From Mesorhizobium_K marinum (GTDB taxonomy: Bacteria > Pseudomonadota > Alphaproteobacteria > Rhizobiales > Rhizobiaceae): DNA of 64,000 nt. How positions within the stretch are numbered: position 1 is the first letter of the stretch; every line of letters starts with the position of its first letter. Positions 1 to 9,893 of the stretch are shown in pieces. The translations under genes were made by a program, and so were the position numbers. The notes beneath the pieces are model-generated. The model saw only the letters and a program-made list of their open reading frames with translations. It searched no databases and was not told the origin of the DNA. Location: NCBI RefSeq assembly GCF_040813715.1, contig NZ_JBFOCH010000002.1; one strand, written 5' to 3'.

Positions 1-1567
1 GCCTCGCTTCTTCCGTTTCTCCAGCCTTGCGTCGATCGAGGCAATCCACGAGGCCCTTGAGGCTCCAGACATTGTCCGGATGGATCGTGGCGCGGGAAAG
101 CTTCCCACCCAGGCCCAGATCTTCGCGATAGACGGCTTCGGCTTCCTCCATGCGCCCCTGCTCGAACAGCAGGGCTCCAAGCGCATGGCGTGTCGGCTGG
201 ATCCAGCCCCAAGGTTCGTCGTAGGGAAGCGCGTCGTCGAGCTCCACGGACCGGCGAAGATGAGCGAAGGCTGCCTCGAAATTGCCTTTGCGGTACTCGA
301 GCTCGCCGTCGAGCATTGCCGCGGCGATTTCCAGCAGGTCGACGCAGGTGTTGTTGTGAAGATACCTGCTTTCGGGCACGCGCGCCTTGGCCTCGATGAA
401 TTCGAGCTTGATGGCCTCGGCCTCCGGGATCTGGCCGATCGCGGCATGCGCAACCCCCTTGGCATAGAGGCGCATCGCGTGGGTCACGCAGAACAGTTGC
501 GGATCCTTCACGTCGGGCAGCGCGATGATATCGCGCCATTTGCCGAAGCGGATCATGACATGCTCCTTCATCGAGAAGTAGCTTTCAATGAAGTCGGCCA
601 TGGGCGGGGTCTCGACGCGCAGCAAGTCTTCCGGCGTCGTCTCGATCAGGCCTTCCGCGGCGCGAATGGCCGGCTCGTACTGACCGAGGAACATCGCCCC
701 GTAGAGGGCGAAATGGTAGTTGTGGATACGATAGGCCGTGTAGAGATTCATCGCGCCTTCCCTCTCGACGAATTTGAGGTCGGCAGTGATCGCCTTCTCG
801 TTCCAGAACAGCGTATCGCGATAGTTCCCGCACAGGATGTCGATATGCGTCGGCATGTGGATGAGATGGCCGGCGTCCGGAACGAGCGTGCGCAGCACGT
901 CGCCGGTCTTCAGGGCCCGCTCCGGATGGGGGGACATTTCCATCAGGTGGACATGCAGGTGCAGAAGGCCCGGATGCTTCCAGGCTGACTGGTTGCGGAA
1001 GCATTTGTCGAGCACGGCCTCGGCTTCGGCGGTTCCGGCGCCCTTGGCGATGGTCGCATTCTTGAGGTCCCACATCTTCCAGGGCGTCACGTTCATGATC
1101 GCCTCGGCAAAGATGCAAGCGACGTCCAGGTCGTCGGGATGGGCGCGGTAGGCCTGGCGCATGGCGTCCATGAACGCGACGTTCCAGGGTTTCTGGTCCT
1201 CGATAGGGTCGCGTTGCGGGTAGCGCGCCGCCAGCGCCTCGATCAGCGCGCGCTCGGGCGGGCTGGCCTTGTCCTTCAGGGCAAGGGCGGCCTGGGTGGC
1301 GTCGTAGGCCGCTGCGAGCGCCTGCGCCTTTCCGGCGGGATCGAAGTGATGCCATTCCAGATTGTAGTTGGGGCCTATGGCGTAGGCGACGCCCCAATGC
1401 GCCATCGCGCATTCCGGATCGTGCTCCAGCGCCCTGGTAAAGCACTTGACCGCTTCTTCGTGACCGTAGGCGAAGGTCCAGACCAGCCCGCGATTGAACC
1501 AGAGCTGAGCCTCGTCCTTCGATGTGGTGATGGTGCGCGAGTAAACGTCGATGTCGAAATAGGTCAT
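1..1567 (-). CDS. TPR-repeat protein with conserved His motifs (3' end outside window)
   Basis: A 522-residue open frame starts with MTYFDIDVYSRT at 1567 and runs off the left edge without a stop. The start is set by a GGAG seven bases upstream. The N-terminal half is helical-repeat sequence of TPR type (EEAVKCFTRALEHDPECAMAHWG). The middle holds two His-rich motifs, HPGLLHLHVHLMEMSPHPE and DAGHLIHMPTHID, which are dense enough to suggest a metal or haem site; this is inference. The C-terminal part returns to TPR-like pairs. No signal peptide is seen, so it is probably cytoplasmic. Bacterial relatives are annotated only as tetratricopeptide repeat proteins, and the function is unknown. It reads in the same direction as the isomerase gene upstream, but the contig gaps between them hide the true spacing. 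Confidence 0.8.
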   Translation of the reverse strand, partial: MTYFDIDVYSRTITTSKDEAQLWFNRGLVWTFAYGHEEAVKCFTRALEHDPECAMAHWGVAYAIGPNYNLEWHHFDPAGKAQALAAAYDATQAALALKDKASPPERALIEALAARYPQRDPIEDQKPWNVAFMDAMRQAYRAHPDDLDVACIFAEAIMNVTPWKMWDLKNATIAKGAGTAEAEAVLDKCFRNQSAWKHPGLLHLHVHLMEMSPHPERALKTGDVLRTLVPDAGHLIHMPTHIDILCGNYRDTLFWNEKAITADLKFVEREGAMNLYTAYRIHNYHFALYGAMFLGQYEPAIRAAEGLIETTPEDLLRVETPPMADFIESYFSMKEHVMIRFGKWRDIIALPDVKDPQLFCVTHAMRLYAKGVAHAAIGQIPEAEAIKLEFIEAKARVPESRYLHNNTCVDLLEIAAAMLDGELEYRKGNFEAAFAHLRRSVELDDALPYDEPWGWIQPTRHALGALLFEQGRMEEAEAVYREDLGLGGKLSRATIHPDNVWSLKGLVDCLDRRKAGETEEAR

Positions 1568-2561
1568 ATGAAATCTCCATCACAATCGCCATTCACTCGT
1601 CGCATGGTAGCAAATTGCCGGCGTCGTCGCACCGCGGATCGAGTACCCGGGCGCAGGGTGTCAAAGACGGAGATCGAGCAAGCCCCCGCGCCGAACAGGG
1701 TCGTCGGAGTTCTTCTTCTTTTCTTCCCTAGGGTTGATAGGCGCAGCGGCGCAAGCGGCCGGCATTCGGCCGACGTTTCAGGCACCCGACGCACCGATCG
1801 GCCGAAGCCTGCGACAGTCCGCGTGGCGTTGCTGGAGGCCGGACAACGACCGTCACAGGCGCGGCCGCATCCCGGCTAGAAGCCGCCAGCGATGGCTGCC
1901 TCAGGCGAAGCGTTCCATCCAGGAAAACGATCCGNNNNNTTTCAGGCACCCGACGCACCGATCGGCCGAAGCCTGCGACAGTCCGCGTGGCGTTGCTGGA
2001 GGCCGGACAACGACCGTCACAGGCGCGGCCGCATCCCGGCTAGAAGCCGCCAGCGATGGCTGCCTCAGGCGAAGCGTTCCATCCAGGAAAACGATCCGGT
2101 GGCCGGGCGATACTCGGCGCCGAACATCCCGGTGTATCCGGCCTCGACAATGGCGCGAAGCAGCCAGCCATAGTCGACTTCNGCCTCCGGTTGATAACGC
2201 AGTGGCGCAAGCGGCCGGCATTCGGCCGACGCTTCAGGCACCCGACGCGCCGATCGTCCCCGATCGGCCAAGGCCTCCGACAGTCCGCGTGGCGTTGCTG
2301 GAGGCCGGACCCACGACCGTCGCAGTCGCGGCCGCATCCCGGCTAGAAGCCGCCATCGATGGCTGCCTCAGGCGAAGCGTTCCATCCAGGAAAACGATCC
2401 GGTGGCCGGGCGATATTCGGCGCCGAACATCCCGGTGTATCCGGCCTCGACAATGGCGCGAAGCAGCCAGCCATAGTCGACTTCGCCGTGATCCGGTTCG
2501 GCGCGATCCGGAACGGCCGCGAACTGGATGTGGCCGATCCGGNCCGCCAGCGATGGCTGCC
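1568..2561. other. Non-coding stretch made of overlapping contig ends
   Basis: No gene is supported here. The stretch consists of contig ends separated by N runs at 1935-1939, 2182 and 2543. Block 1776-1934 is repeated at 1940-2098. The contig 2183-2542 is a diverged version of the same region, and its end 2350-2542 is repeated at 2544-2736. All copies contain the 3' end of the isomerase gene (reverse strand ...MERFA-stop) plus about 150 bp downstream. The true genome probably has a single copy of a few hundred bases between the isomerase and TPR genes. Confidence 0.75.
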
Positions 2562-3314
2562 TCAGGCGAAGCGTTCCATCCAGGAAAACGATCCGGTGGC
2601 CGGGCGATATTCGGCGCCGAACATCCCGGTGTATCCGGCCTCGACAATGGCGCGAAGCAGCCAGCCATAGTCGACTTCGCCGTGATCCGGTTCGGCGCGA
2701 TCCGGAACGGCCGCGAACTGGATGTGGCCGATCCGGTCGAGATGCGCGGCCACGGAGGCGAGCAGGTCGCCGCGCATGATCTGCATGTGGTAGCAGTCGA
2801 ACATCACCTTCGCCGCTCCCTGCGTCGCATCGACAACACGCAGGGCGCTGGAAAGATCCGGCAGGAAGTAGCCGGGTGCGTCGCGCGTGTTGAGCGGTTC
2901 CAGGAGCAGGCCGATGCCGTGCGGCGAGGCTGCTGCCGCCGCGTACCGCACATTGCCCGTGAAGGCGGCGAAGGCTTCTTCGCCGCTCGACTTTCCCGCC
3001 ATGACGTGGATGTTGCGGCAACCGGTGGCTGCGGCCCATTCGATCGCCTGGTCGATCGCCGCGCGCGCTTCGACCTCGCGACCCGGAAGGGCGGAAAGAC
3101 CGAAATCGCCGGCTGCGACGTCGCCGCGGGCCGTGTTGATGCCGAGCAGCGGCAGGTCGGTTTCGGCAAGCGCCTCGGCGACGACCGAGGCGTCCGTGTC
3201 GTATGGCCAGTGCAGTTCGACCGCGGCGAAGCCGTACCGCTTGGCCGCGCGGATGGCATCCGGCAGGGCGAGGTCGCGGAAGAGAAATCCCAGATTGGCT
3301 GAAAAGCGCATCAT
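2562..3314 (-). CDS. Hydroxypyruvate isomerase family protein (OtnI/Hyi-like)
   Basis: This 250-aa protein is a TIM-barrel sugar isomerase of the Hyi/OtnI family, which interconverts hydroxypyruvate and tartronate semialdehyde or isomerises 2-oxo-tetronate. It starts MMRFSANLGFLF, and the family N-terminus (MxRFxANL) and length (about 250-260 aa) match. The two catalytic/metal glutamates lie in GLLLEPLNTRD and near the C-terminus in GAEYRPATGSF. The start overlaps the stop of a 28-codon otnC-like remnant (GAATGATG), with GGAG upstream. The remnant context favours OtnI (four-carbon acid sugar catabolism) over glyoxylate-pathway Hyi; this is inference. Partial copies of its 3' end lie at 1899-2542 as assembly duplicates. 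Confidence 0.8.
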   Translation of the reverse strand: MMRFSANLGFLFRDLALPDAIRAAKRYGFAAVELHWPYDTDASVVAEALAETDLPLLGINTARGDVAAGDFGLSALPGREVEARAAIDQAIEWAAATGCRNIHVMAGKSSGEEAFAAFTGNVRYAAAAASPHGIGLLLEPLNTRDAPGYFLPDLSSALRVVDATQGAAKVMFDCYHMQIMRGDLLASVAAHLDRIGHIQFAAVPDRAEPDHGEVDYGWLLRAIVEAGYTGMFGAEYRPATGSFSWMERFA

Positions 3315-3397
3315 TCGTCTCCGGCGGTGAGGCCGCGCGCGAACGTGGACGCGTCGGCGTCGCCGATCTGTCTCCTGAGCCTTGCGTCCTCGCTCAT
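3311..3397 (-). pseudogene. Remnant of class II aldolase (otnC-like) N-terminus
   Basis: This 28-codon frame, MSEDARLRRQIGDADAS then TFARGLTAGDE, has a good Shine-Dalgarno (GGGAG) seven bases upstream. It resembles the first residues of class II aldolase/OtnC proteins (LREEI...G.SLF.RGLT.GS.GN), but stops where the conserved GS-GN would follow, with its TGA overlapping the isomerase ATG. No N lies between 2543 and 3653, so the truncation is not at a marked gap. I infer a deletion that removed most of the gene while keeping the start and the coupling to the next gene. The similarity was judged by eye. Confidence 0.5.
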
Positions 3398-3495
3398 CGC
3401 GGATCTCCCGAAAAAACGCCGGCCGCCTTCTCGAAGAAGTCGGCGGAACCGGAATTGTCTGATTTGTGTGCCAGGGTCAGGACCTTGTCACCCTT
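3394..3495 (-). pseudogene. Remnant of DUF1537 kinase (otnK-like) C-terminus
   Basis: The frame ending at 3394 reads KVLTLAHKSDNSGSADFFEKA then AGVFSGDPR-stop. It resembles the C-terminal motif of four-carbon acid sugar kinases (LALKSGNFG.xDFF.xA) with three changes in the normally invariant core (L to H, G to D, F to S). There is no start codon in frame beyond the kdpE end, so the rest of the kinase is gone. Its TGA overlaps the ATG of the aldolase remnant (ATGA), the coupling expected in otnK-otnC-otnI operons. The upstream limit is approximate, where kdpE-derived sequence begins. Confidence 0.45.
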
Positions 3496-3814
3496 GAGGA
3501 ACTGGCGACGCGGGGCGTCTCGGGCAGGTGAATCAATCGAAGACAAACCGATATCCCACCCCCGGCTCAGTGCGGATGATTTTCGGATTCGTCGGGTCAC
3601 GCTCGATCTTGCCGCGCAATTGGCCAATGTATACGCGCAGGTATTGCATATNNNTTGAGGAACTGGCGACGCGGGGCGTCTCGGGCAGGTGAATCAATCG
3701 AAGACAAACCGATATCCCACCCCCGGCTCAGTGCGGATGATTTTCGGATTCGTCGGGTCACGCTCGATCTTGCCGCGCAATTGGCCAATGTATACGCGCA
3801 GGTATTGCATATCC
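3494..3814. repeat. Contig-overlap duplication at N 3653-3655 (kdpE 3' end)
   Basis: Bases 3494-3652 are repeated at 3656-3814 around NNN. The left copy holds a second, artificial 3' end of kdpE. This is an unmerged overlap, not a genuine tandem repeat. Confidence 0.85.
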
Positions 3815-4380
3815 TCGCCATGGGCAGGCCCCCAAACCGAGGTCAGCAAGGTCTTGTGGGTGACGACGCGGCCGGCATGCCGCGCAAGCAGCACCAGAAG
3901 GTCGTATTCCTTCGGCGTCAGCTTCAGCGCCTGGCCATCGCGCTCCACCACGCGGCGCACCGTGTCGATCGCTAGGCCGTCCACGCTCACCGCTGTCAGT
4001 TCGCCGGCTTGCTGGATCCGGTGGCGCAGCGCGCTTCGCATGCGCGCCGTCAGTTCGCCTATGCCAAATGGCTTCTCGACGTAGTCGTCGCCGCCGAGAT
4101 CGAGGGCGGCGATCTTTTCAGTCTCCTGGTCGCGCACCGAAAGGATGATGATGGGAACGTGCGACCAGCCGCGCAGCCTGGCGATTACCTCCTTGCCGTC
4201 CATGTCAGGCAGGCCGAGGTCGAGGATCACCAGCGCGGGAGCGACCGTCGCTGCGGCCTTGAGCGCGTCCGCGCCGGTTGCCGCTTCCACGACCTCGTAG
4301 CCGGCCGCTTCGAGCGCCGGGCGCAGGAAGCGCCGGATTTGCGACTCGTCGTCGACGATGAGAATGCGCTCGCGGGTCAT
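3694..4380 (-). CDS. kdpE: KdpE response regulator
   Basis: OmpR-family response regulator of 228 aa that activates the kdp promoter under potassium limitation or osmotic stress. The receiver domain (about residues 1-120) has the acidic pair D10-D11 in ILIVDDES, the phospho-acceptor D54 in VILDLGLPDMDG and the conserved lysine in DDYVEKPF. The winged-helix DNA-binding domain (about 130-228) includes LTPKEYDLLVLLARHAG and ends GVGYRFVFD. Its ATG overlaps the kdpD stop by four bases (ATGA), so the pair is translationally coupled. The gene is complete, but its 3' end is duplicated in the assembly to the left. Confidence 0.95.
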   Translation of the reverse strand: MTRERILIVDDESQIRRFLRPALEAAGYEVVEAATGADALKAAATVAPALVILDLGLPDMDGKEVIARLRGWSHVPIIILSVRDQETEKIAALDLGGDDYVEKPFGIGELTARMRSALRHRIQQAGELTAVSVDGLAIDTVRRVVERDGQALKLTPKEYDLLVLLARHAGRVVTHKTLLTSVWGPAHGEDMQYLRVYIGQLRGKIERDPTNPKIIRTEPGVGYRFVFD

Positions 4381-7079
4381 GCTTCTTCCGGTGACGCGCC
4401 GTTGGTTGGCGCAATCGGAAACCTCAGGGTGATGCGTGTGCCACGCCTGCGGACCGCAGGGCTTTCGACCTTGATGTCGCCGCCCATCGCATCGACAAAG
4501 CCCTTTGCTATAGCCAGACCAAGCCCAGTTCCGGGAGTCCGGCCATCCGGCTTCCCGCGGCGGTAGAATTTCTCGAACACGTTTTCCTTGTCGCTCGCTG
4601 GAATGCCCTTGCCGAGGTCCGTGATCGAGACGATGACCTCGTCGGCGTCAGCCCTCGCATAGACGCTGATGGGCTGCTCGCCACCGTATTTGACTGCATT
4701 GTCGATCAAATTGAAGAGCGCCTGGCCCAGAAGCACGCTGTCGCCCCGGATCAGCGGAAGGTTCTCGGCAATGCTCACTTCGATCGCCTTGTTTGGAAAA
4801 TATCTGGCGCCTCGCTGAATGGCGGCGCGTACTGCGTCGGCAACGTCGACCCAGTCGCGTTTTGCGTCGACCGCTCCAGCCTCGATCCTGGTCATGTCGA
4901 GCAGGTTGGCAACGAAACGAGCCAGGCGGTCGCTTTCCTCTTCAATCGATGCAAGCAGGTCCTCACGGTCGTCGGGCTTCATTCTTTCGCCGAGTTCGCG
5001 AAGGCTCGAAATGGCGCCGGTGATGGTCGCCAGCGGGGTCTTCAGATCGTGCGAGATCGATGACAGAAGCGCCGAGCGGAACCGCTCGCCTTCGAGGCGG
5101 GCGGCCTGATCGAGGCTTTCCCTGGACAGGCGGGCGCGGTCGATGGCGATCGCGGTCTGGTCGAGAACCGCCCCAAGGACCTGCTCCTCCTCCGCATCGA
5201 GGAGCACGCCGGCGTAGCGGTAGCCTACGACCGCGACGACGCCAGCCGACGCGTTCAGCGGACGGAACTGAAACTGGCTGTTGGGCAGGGTGCCGGTGCC
5301 GGCGCCGGCGGTTTCGTTCTTCTGCATCGCCCAGCGTGCCGCCAGCATATCGGCGACGTCCAGCTCGGTATCGGGTGGCCAGGCCGCCGCCACCGTGAGT
5401 TCGTCGCCGGTCGGCGAGAGCAAGAGCACATCCCGCCTCAGAGAGGCGCGCATTTGCGATACGGCCGCCCAGATGACGTCCTCGGCGTTGACAGTGCCCG
5501 AAAGCTTTCTCGAGAAATCGTAGAGCGCCTGGGTCGACGCGGCCCGCCGGCTCGCGGCCGAGGCTTGGTCGCTCAGACGCGACGCAAGGCCACCAGAAAT
5601 GAGCGCGGCGATGACGAAGACGACCAGGCCAAAAACCTCGTGCGGGGAGGCGATTGTGAAAGTCCCGGTCGGGGGAATGAAGAAGAAGTTGTAGGCGAAG
5701 CCAGACAGGATCGCCGCCAGCAACGCGGCCATGTGACCGGCGTAGACTGCGGATACAAGGACCGCCAGAAGATAGAGCAGCGAGATGTTGGGAAGATGGA
5801 CGAAGTGCTCGATCAGGTCGCCGAGATAGGTGGCCACGGCAACTGCAACGGTCGGCAGGCCAAGTTCCCACTTGGGGTTCGCTGGAAGGAACCGGCTTCG
5901 CAGCCTTGGTCCCGGCGCGGGCCGCTCGGCGGTTTCCTCGCCGGTGACGATGTGGATACCCAGGCCGGACACGCGTTCGATCAGCGTGTCAGGCAGCGAA
6001 TTGCGAAGCAGGCTCCATGGGAAACGCTGCCGGCGGCCGCCGATGACGATCTGGGTCGCATGCTCGCGCCGCGCGGTCTTCTGGATTTCCTCGACGAAAT
6101 CGCGCCCCGTCACGCGCCGCGTCTCGGCGCCGAGGCTTTCCGCCAGTTTGAAGGTGGCCGCGAGCCGCTTGGTGACCTCGGGATGCGAGGGTGGGCTGTC
6201 TGCGCGTTCGATCGAGATGACGAGCCACGGCGCGTTGAGGCCGACTGCCAGGCGGGCGGCGGTGCGGACGACCTTCTCGGACAGACGATCGGGGCCGACG
6301 CAGACGAGCAACCGTTCCGTCGTCTGCCAGGGACCTTCGATCGCGTTCTGCTTGAGATAGTCGACCATCTGGTCGTCGACGCGGTCGGCGGTCCGGCGCA
6401 GCGCCATTTCGCGCAGTGCGGTGAGGTTGCCGAGCCGAAAGAAGCTGTCGACGGCCCGGCGGGCGTTTGCGGGCAGATACACCTTGCCCTGTTTCAAGCG
6501 CTCGATCAGTTCTGCCGGCGCCAAATCGACCAGAAGGACCTCGTCGGCGCGCTTCAGCATCATGTCCGGCACGCGCTCGCGCACCGGGACGCCAGTAATC
6601 TCCGCGACGACGTCCGACAGGCTTTCCAGATGCTGGACATTCATCGCCGACCAGACATCGATGCCGGCGGCGAGCAGGTCCTCGACGTCGAGGTAGCGCT
6701 TGGGGTGACGGCTGTCGGGCGCGTTTGTATGGGCGAGTTCGTCGACGATGATGATGCCGGGCCGGCGGGCAAGTGCGGCATCGACATCGAATTCTTCGAT
6801 TTGCCGGCCCCGATGGTCGAACACTCGGCGCCGGAGTACTTCCAGTCCCTCGAGCAGGGCGGCGGTCTCGGAACGCCCATGCGTCTCGACAAGGCCGACG
6901 ACGATGTCGATGCCTTCGGCCTTGAGGCGGCGCGCGCGCGTCAGCATGGCGAAGGTCTTGCCGACGCCGGGCGCCGCGCCCAGGAACAGGGTCAGCTTGC
7001 CGCGGCCCCCGCCGCCTGCGAGTGCAAGCAGGGCGTCGGGATCGGGGCGTATGTCAACGTTGCGGGTTGGGTCGCCCAT
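4377..7079 (-). CDS. kdpD: KdpD sensor histidine kinase
   Basis: Potassium-sensing histidine kinase of 900 aa, the usual full length, that phosphorylates KdpE. Domains in order: N-terminal KdpD domain with Walker A GAAPGVGKT (residues 34-42) and Walker-B-like DELAHTNAPDSRHPKR; a universal-stress-protein-like domain (about 240-370); four membrane helices (LPTVAVAVATYLGDLI to VVFVIAALISGGL); a GAF-like domain; HisKA with phospho-accepting H677 in ISHDLKTP; and HATPase_c with N-box LIDNAVKYGG and G boxes DLGKGIP and GTGLGL. It starts eight bases after the kdpC stop and overlaps kdpE. All catalytic motifs are intact. Confidence 0.95.
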   Translation of the reverse strand: MGDPTRNVDIRPDPDALLALAGGGGRGKLTLFLGAAPGVGKTFAMLTRARRLKAEGIDIVVGLVETHGRSETAALLEGLEVLRRRVFDHRGRQIEEFDVDAALARRPGIIIVDELAHTNAPDSRHPKRYLDVEDLLAAGIDVWSAMNVQHLESLSDVVAEITGVPVRERVPDMMLKRADEVLLVDLAPAELIERLKQGKVYLPANARRAVDSFFRLGNLTALREMALRRTADRVDDQMVDYLKQNAIEGPWQTTERLLVCVGPDRLSEKVVRTAARLAVGLNAPWLVISIERADSPPSHPEVTKRLAATFKLAESLGAETRRVTGRDFVEEIQKTARREHATQIVIGGRRQRFPWSLLRNSLPDTLIERVSGLGIHIVTGEETAERPAPGPRLRSRFLPANPKWELGLPTVAVAVATYLGDLIEHFVHLPNISLLYLLAVLVSAVYAGHMAALLAAILSGFAYNFFFIPPTGTFTIASPHEVFGLVVFVIAALISGGLASRLSDQASAASRRAASTQALYDFSRKLSGTVNAEDVIWAAVSQMRASLRRDVLLLSPTGDELTVAAAWPPDTELDVADMLAARWAMQKNETAGAGTGTLPNSQFQFRPLNASAGVVAVVGYRYAGVLLDAEEEQVLGAVLDQTAIAIDRARLSRESLDQAARLEGERFRSALLSSISHDLKTPLATITGAISSLRELGERMKPDDREDLLASIEEESDRLARFVANLLDMTRIEAGAVDAKRDWVDVADAVRAAIQRGARYFPNKAIEVSIAENLPLIRGDSVLLGQALFNLIDNAVKYGGEQPISVYARADADEVIVSITDLGKGIPASDKENVFEKFYRRGKPDGRTPGTGLGLAIAKGFVDAMGGDIKVESPAVRRRGTRITLRFPIAPTNGASPEEA

Positions 7080-7087
7080 AAGGCATG

Positions 7088-7657
7088 TCAGGATTTCGTT
7101 GTGTCGAGCGCCATGTTGAGCCGAAGCACGTTGATGCGCGGTTCGCCGACAATACCGAGCAGGCGCCTGTCCGTGAAGCGGTCGATGAGTGCGGCCACAT
7201 CGGCCTCCGGCAGCCCGCGCGCGGCCGCGACGCGGCCGACCTGTGCCAGGGCGAACTCGGGCGAGATGTCCGGATCGAGACCAGAGCCGGAAGCGGTCGC
7301 ACCGTCAGCCGGCACCGGACCGGCAATGCCGGCGGCGACGAGCCGCGCCACATCGCCCTTCACCCTGGCCGCCAGGTTGGCCGATGTCGGGCCGAGGTTG
7401 GATCCAGCCGATGCGCCGGCATTGTAGGGTGCCTCGGCCGTCGCCGACGGACGCGGCCAGAAATACCTGTCGGAGGCGAAATGCTGGCCGATGAGCGAGG
7501 AGCCGATGACCGTCTCCCCGTTCCGGATCAGGCTGCCGTTGGCCTGTGCCGGGAAGGCGATCTGCGCAATGCACGTGATTGCCAGGGGGTAGGCCAGCCC
7601 GGTGAGCGCGATGAAGGCTGCTGCGAGGACGATTGCGGGACGAATGTGAGCGAACAT
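7088..7657 (-). CDS. kdpC: KdpC potassium-transporting ATPase subunit
   Basis: A 189-aa subunit of the KdpFABC high-affinity K+ ATPase. It has one N-terminal transmembrane helix (IRPAIVLAAAFIALTGLAYP) followed by a periplasmic domain with family motifs (ANGSLI, GQHF, YFWPRPSAT, YNAGASAGSNLGP, VAALI, LGEPRINVLRLN-like end). It stabilises the KdpA-KdpB complex and is usually placed near the pump's nucleotide and ion exit sites. The gene begins two bases after the kdpB stop (TAGTCATG) and lies eight bases before kdpD. Confidence 0.95.
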   Translation of the reverse strand: MFAHIRPAIVLAAAFIALTGLAYPLAITCIAQIAFPAQANGSLIRNGETVIGSSLIGQHFASDRYFWPRPSATAEAPYNAGASAGSNLGPTSANLAARVKGDVARLVAAGIAGPVPADGATASGSGLDPDISPEFALAQVGRVAAARGLPEADVAALIDRFTDRRLLGIVGEPRINVLRLNMALDTTKS

Positions 7658-7659
7658 GA

Positions 7660-9882
<2,223 letters not shown>

Positions 9883-9893
9883 GGGAAGATCCT

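Noticed and set aside
5454..7427. Long open frame on the plus strand opposite kdpD and kdpC
   Set aside because: It is antisense to two genes with full catalytic motifs and has no recognisable domain. High GC content leaves long shadow frames throughout this window.
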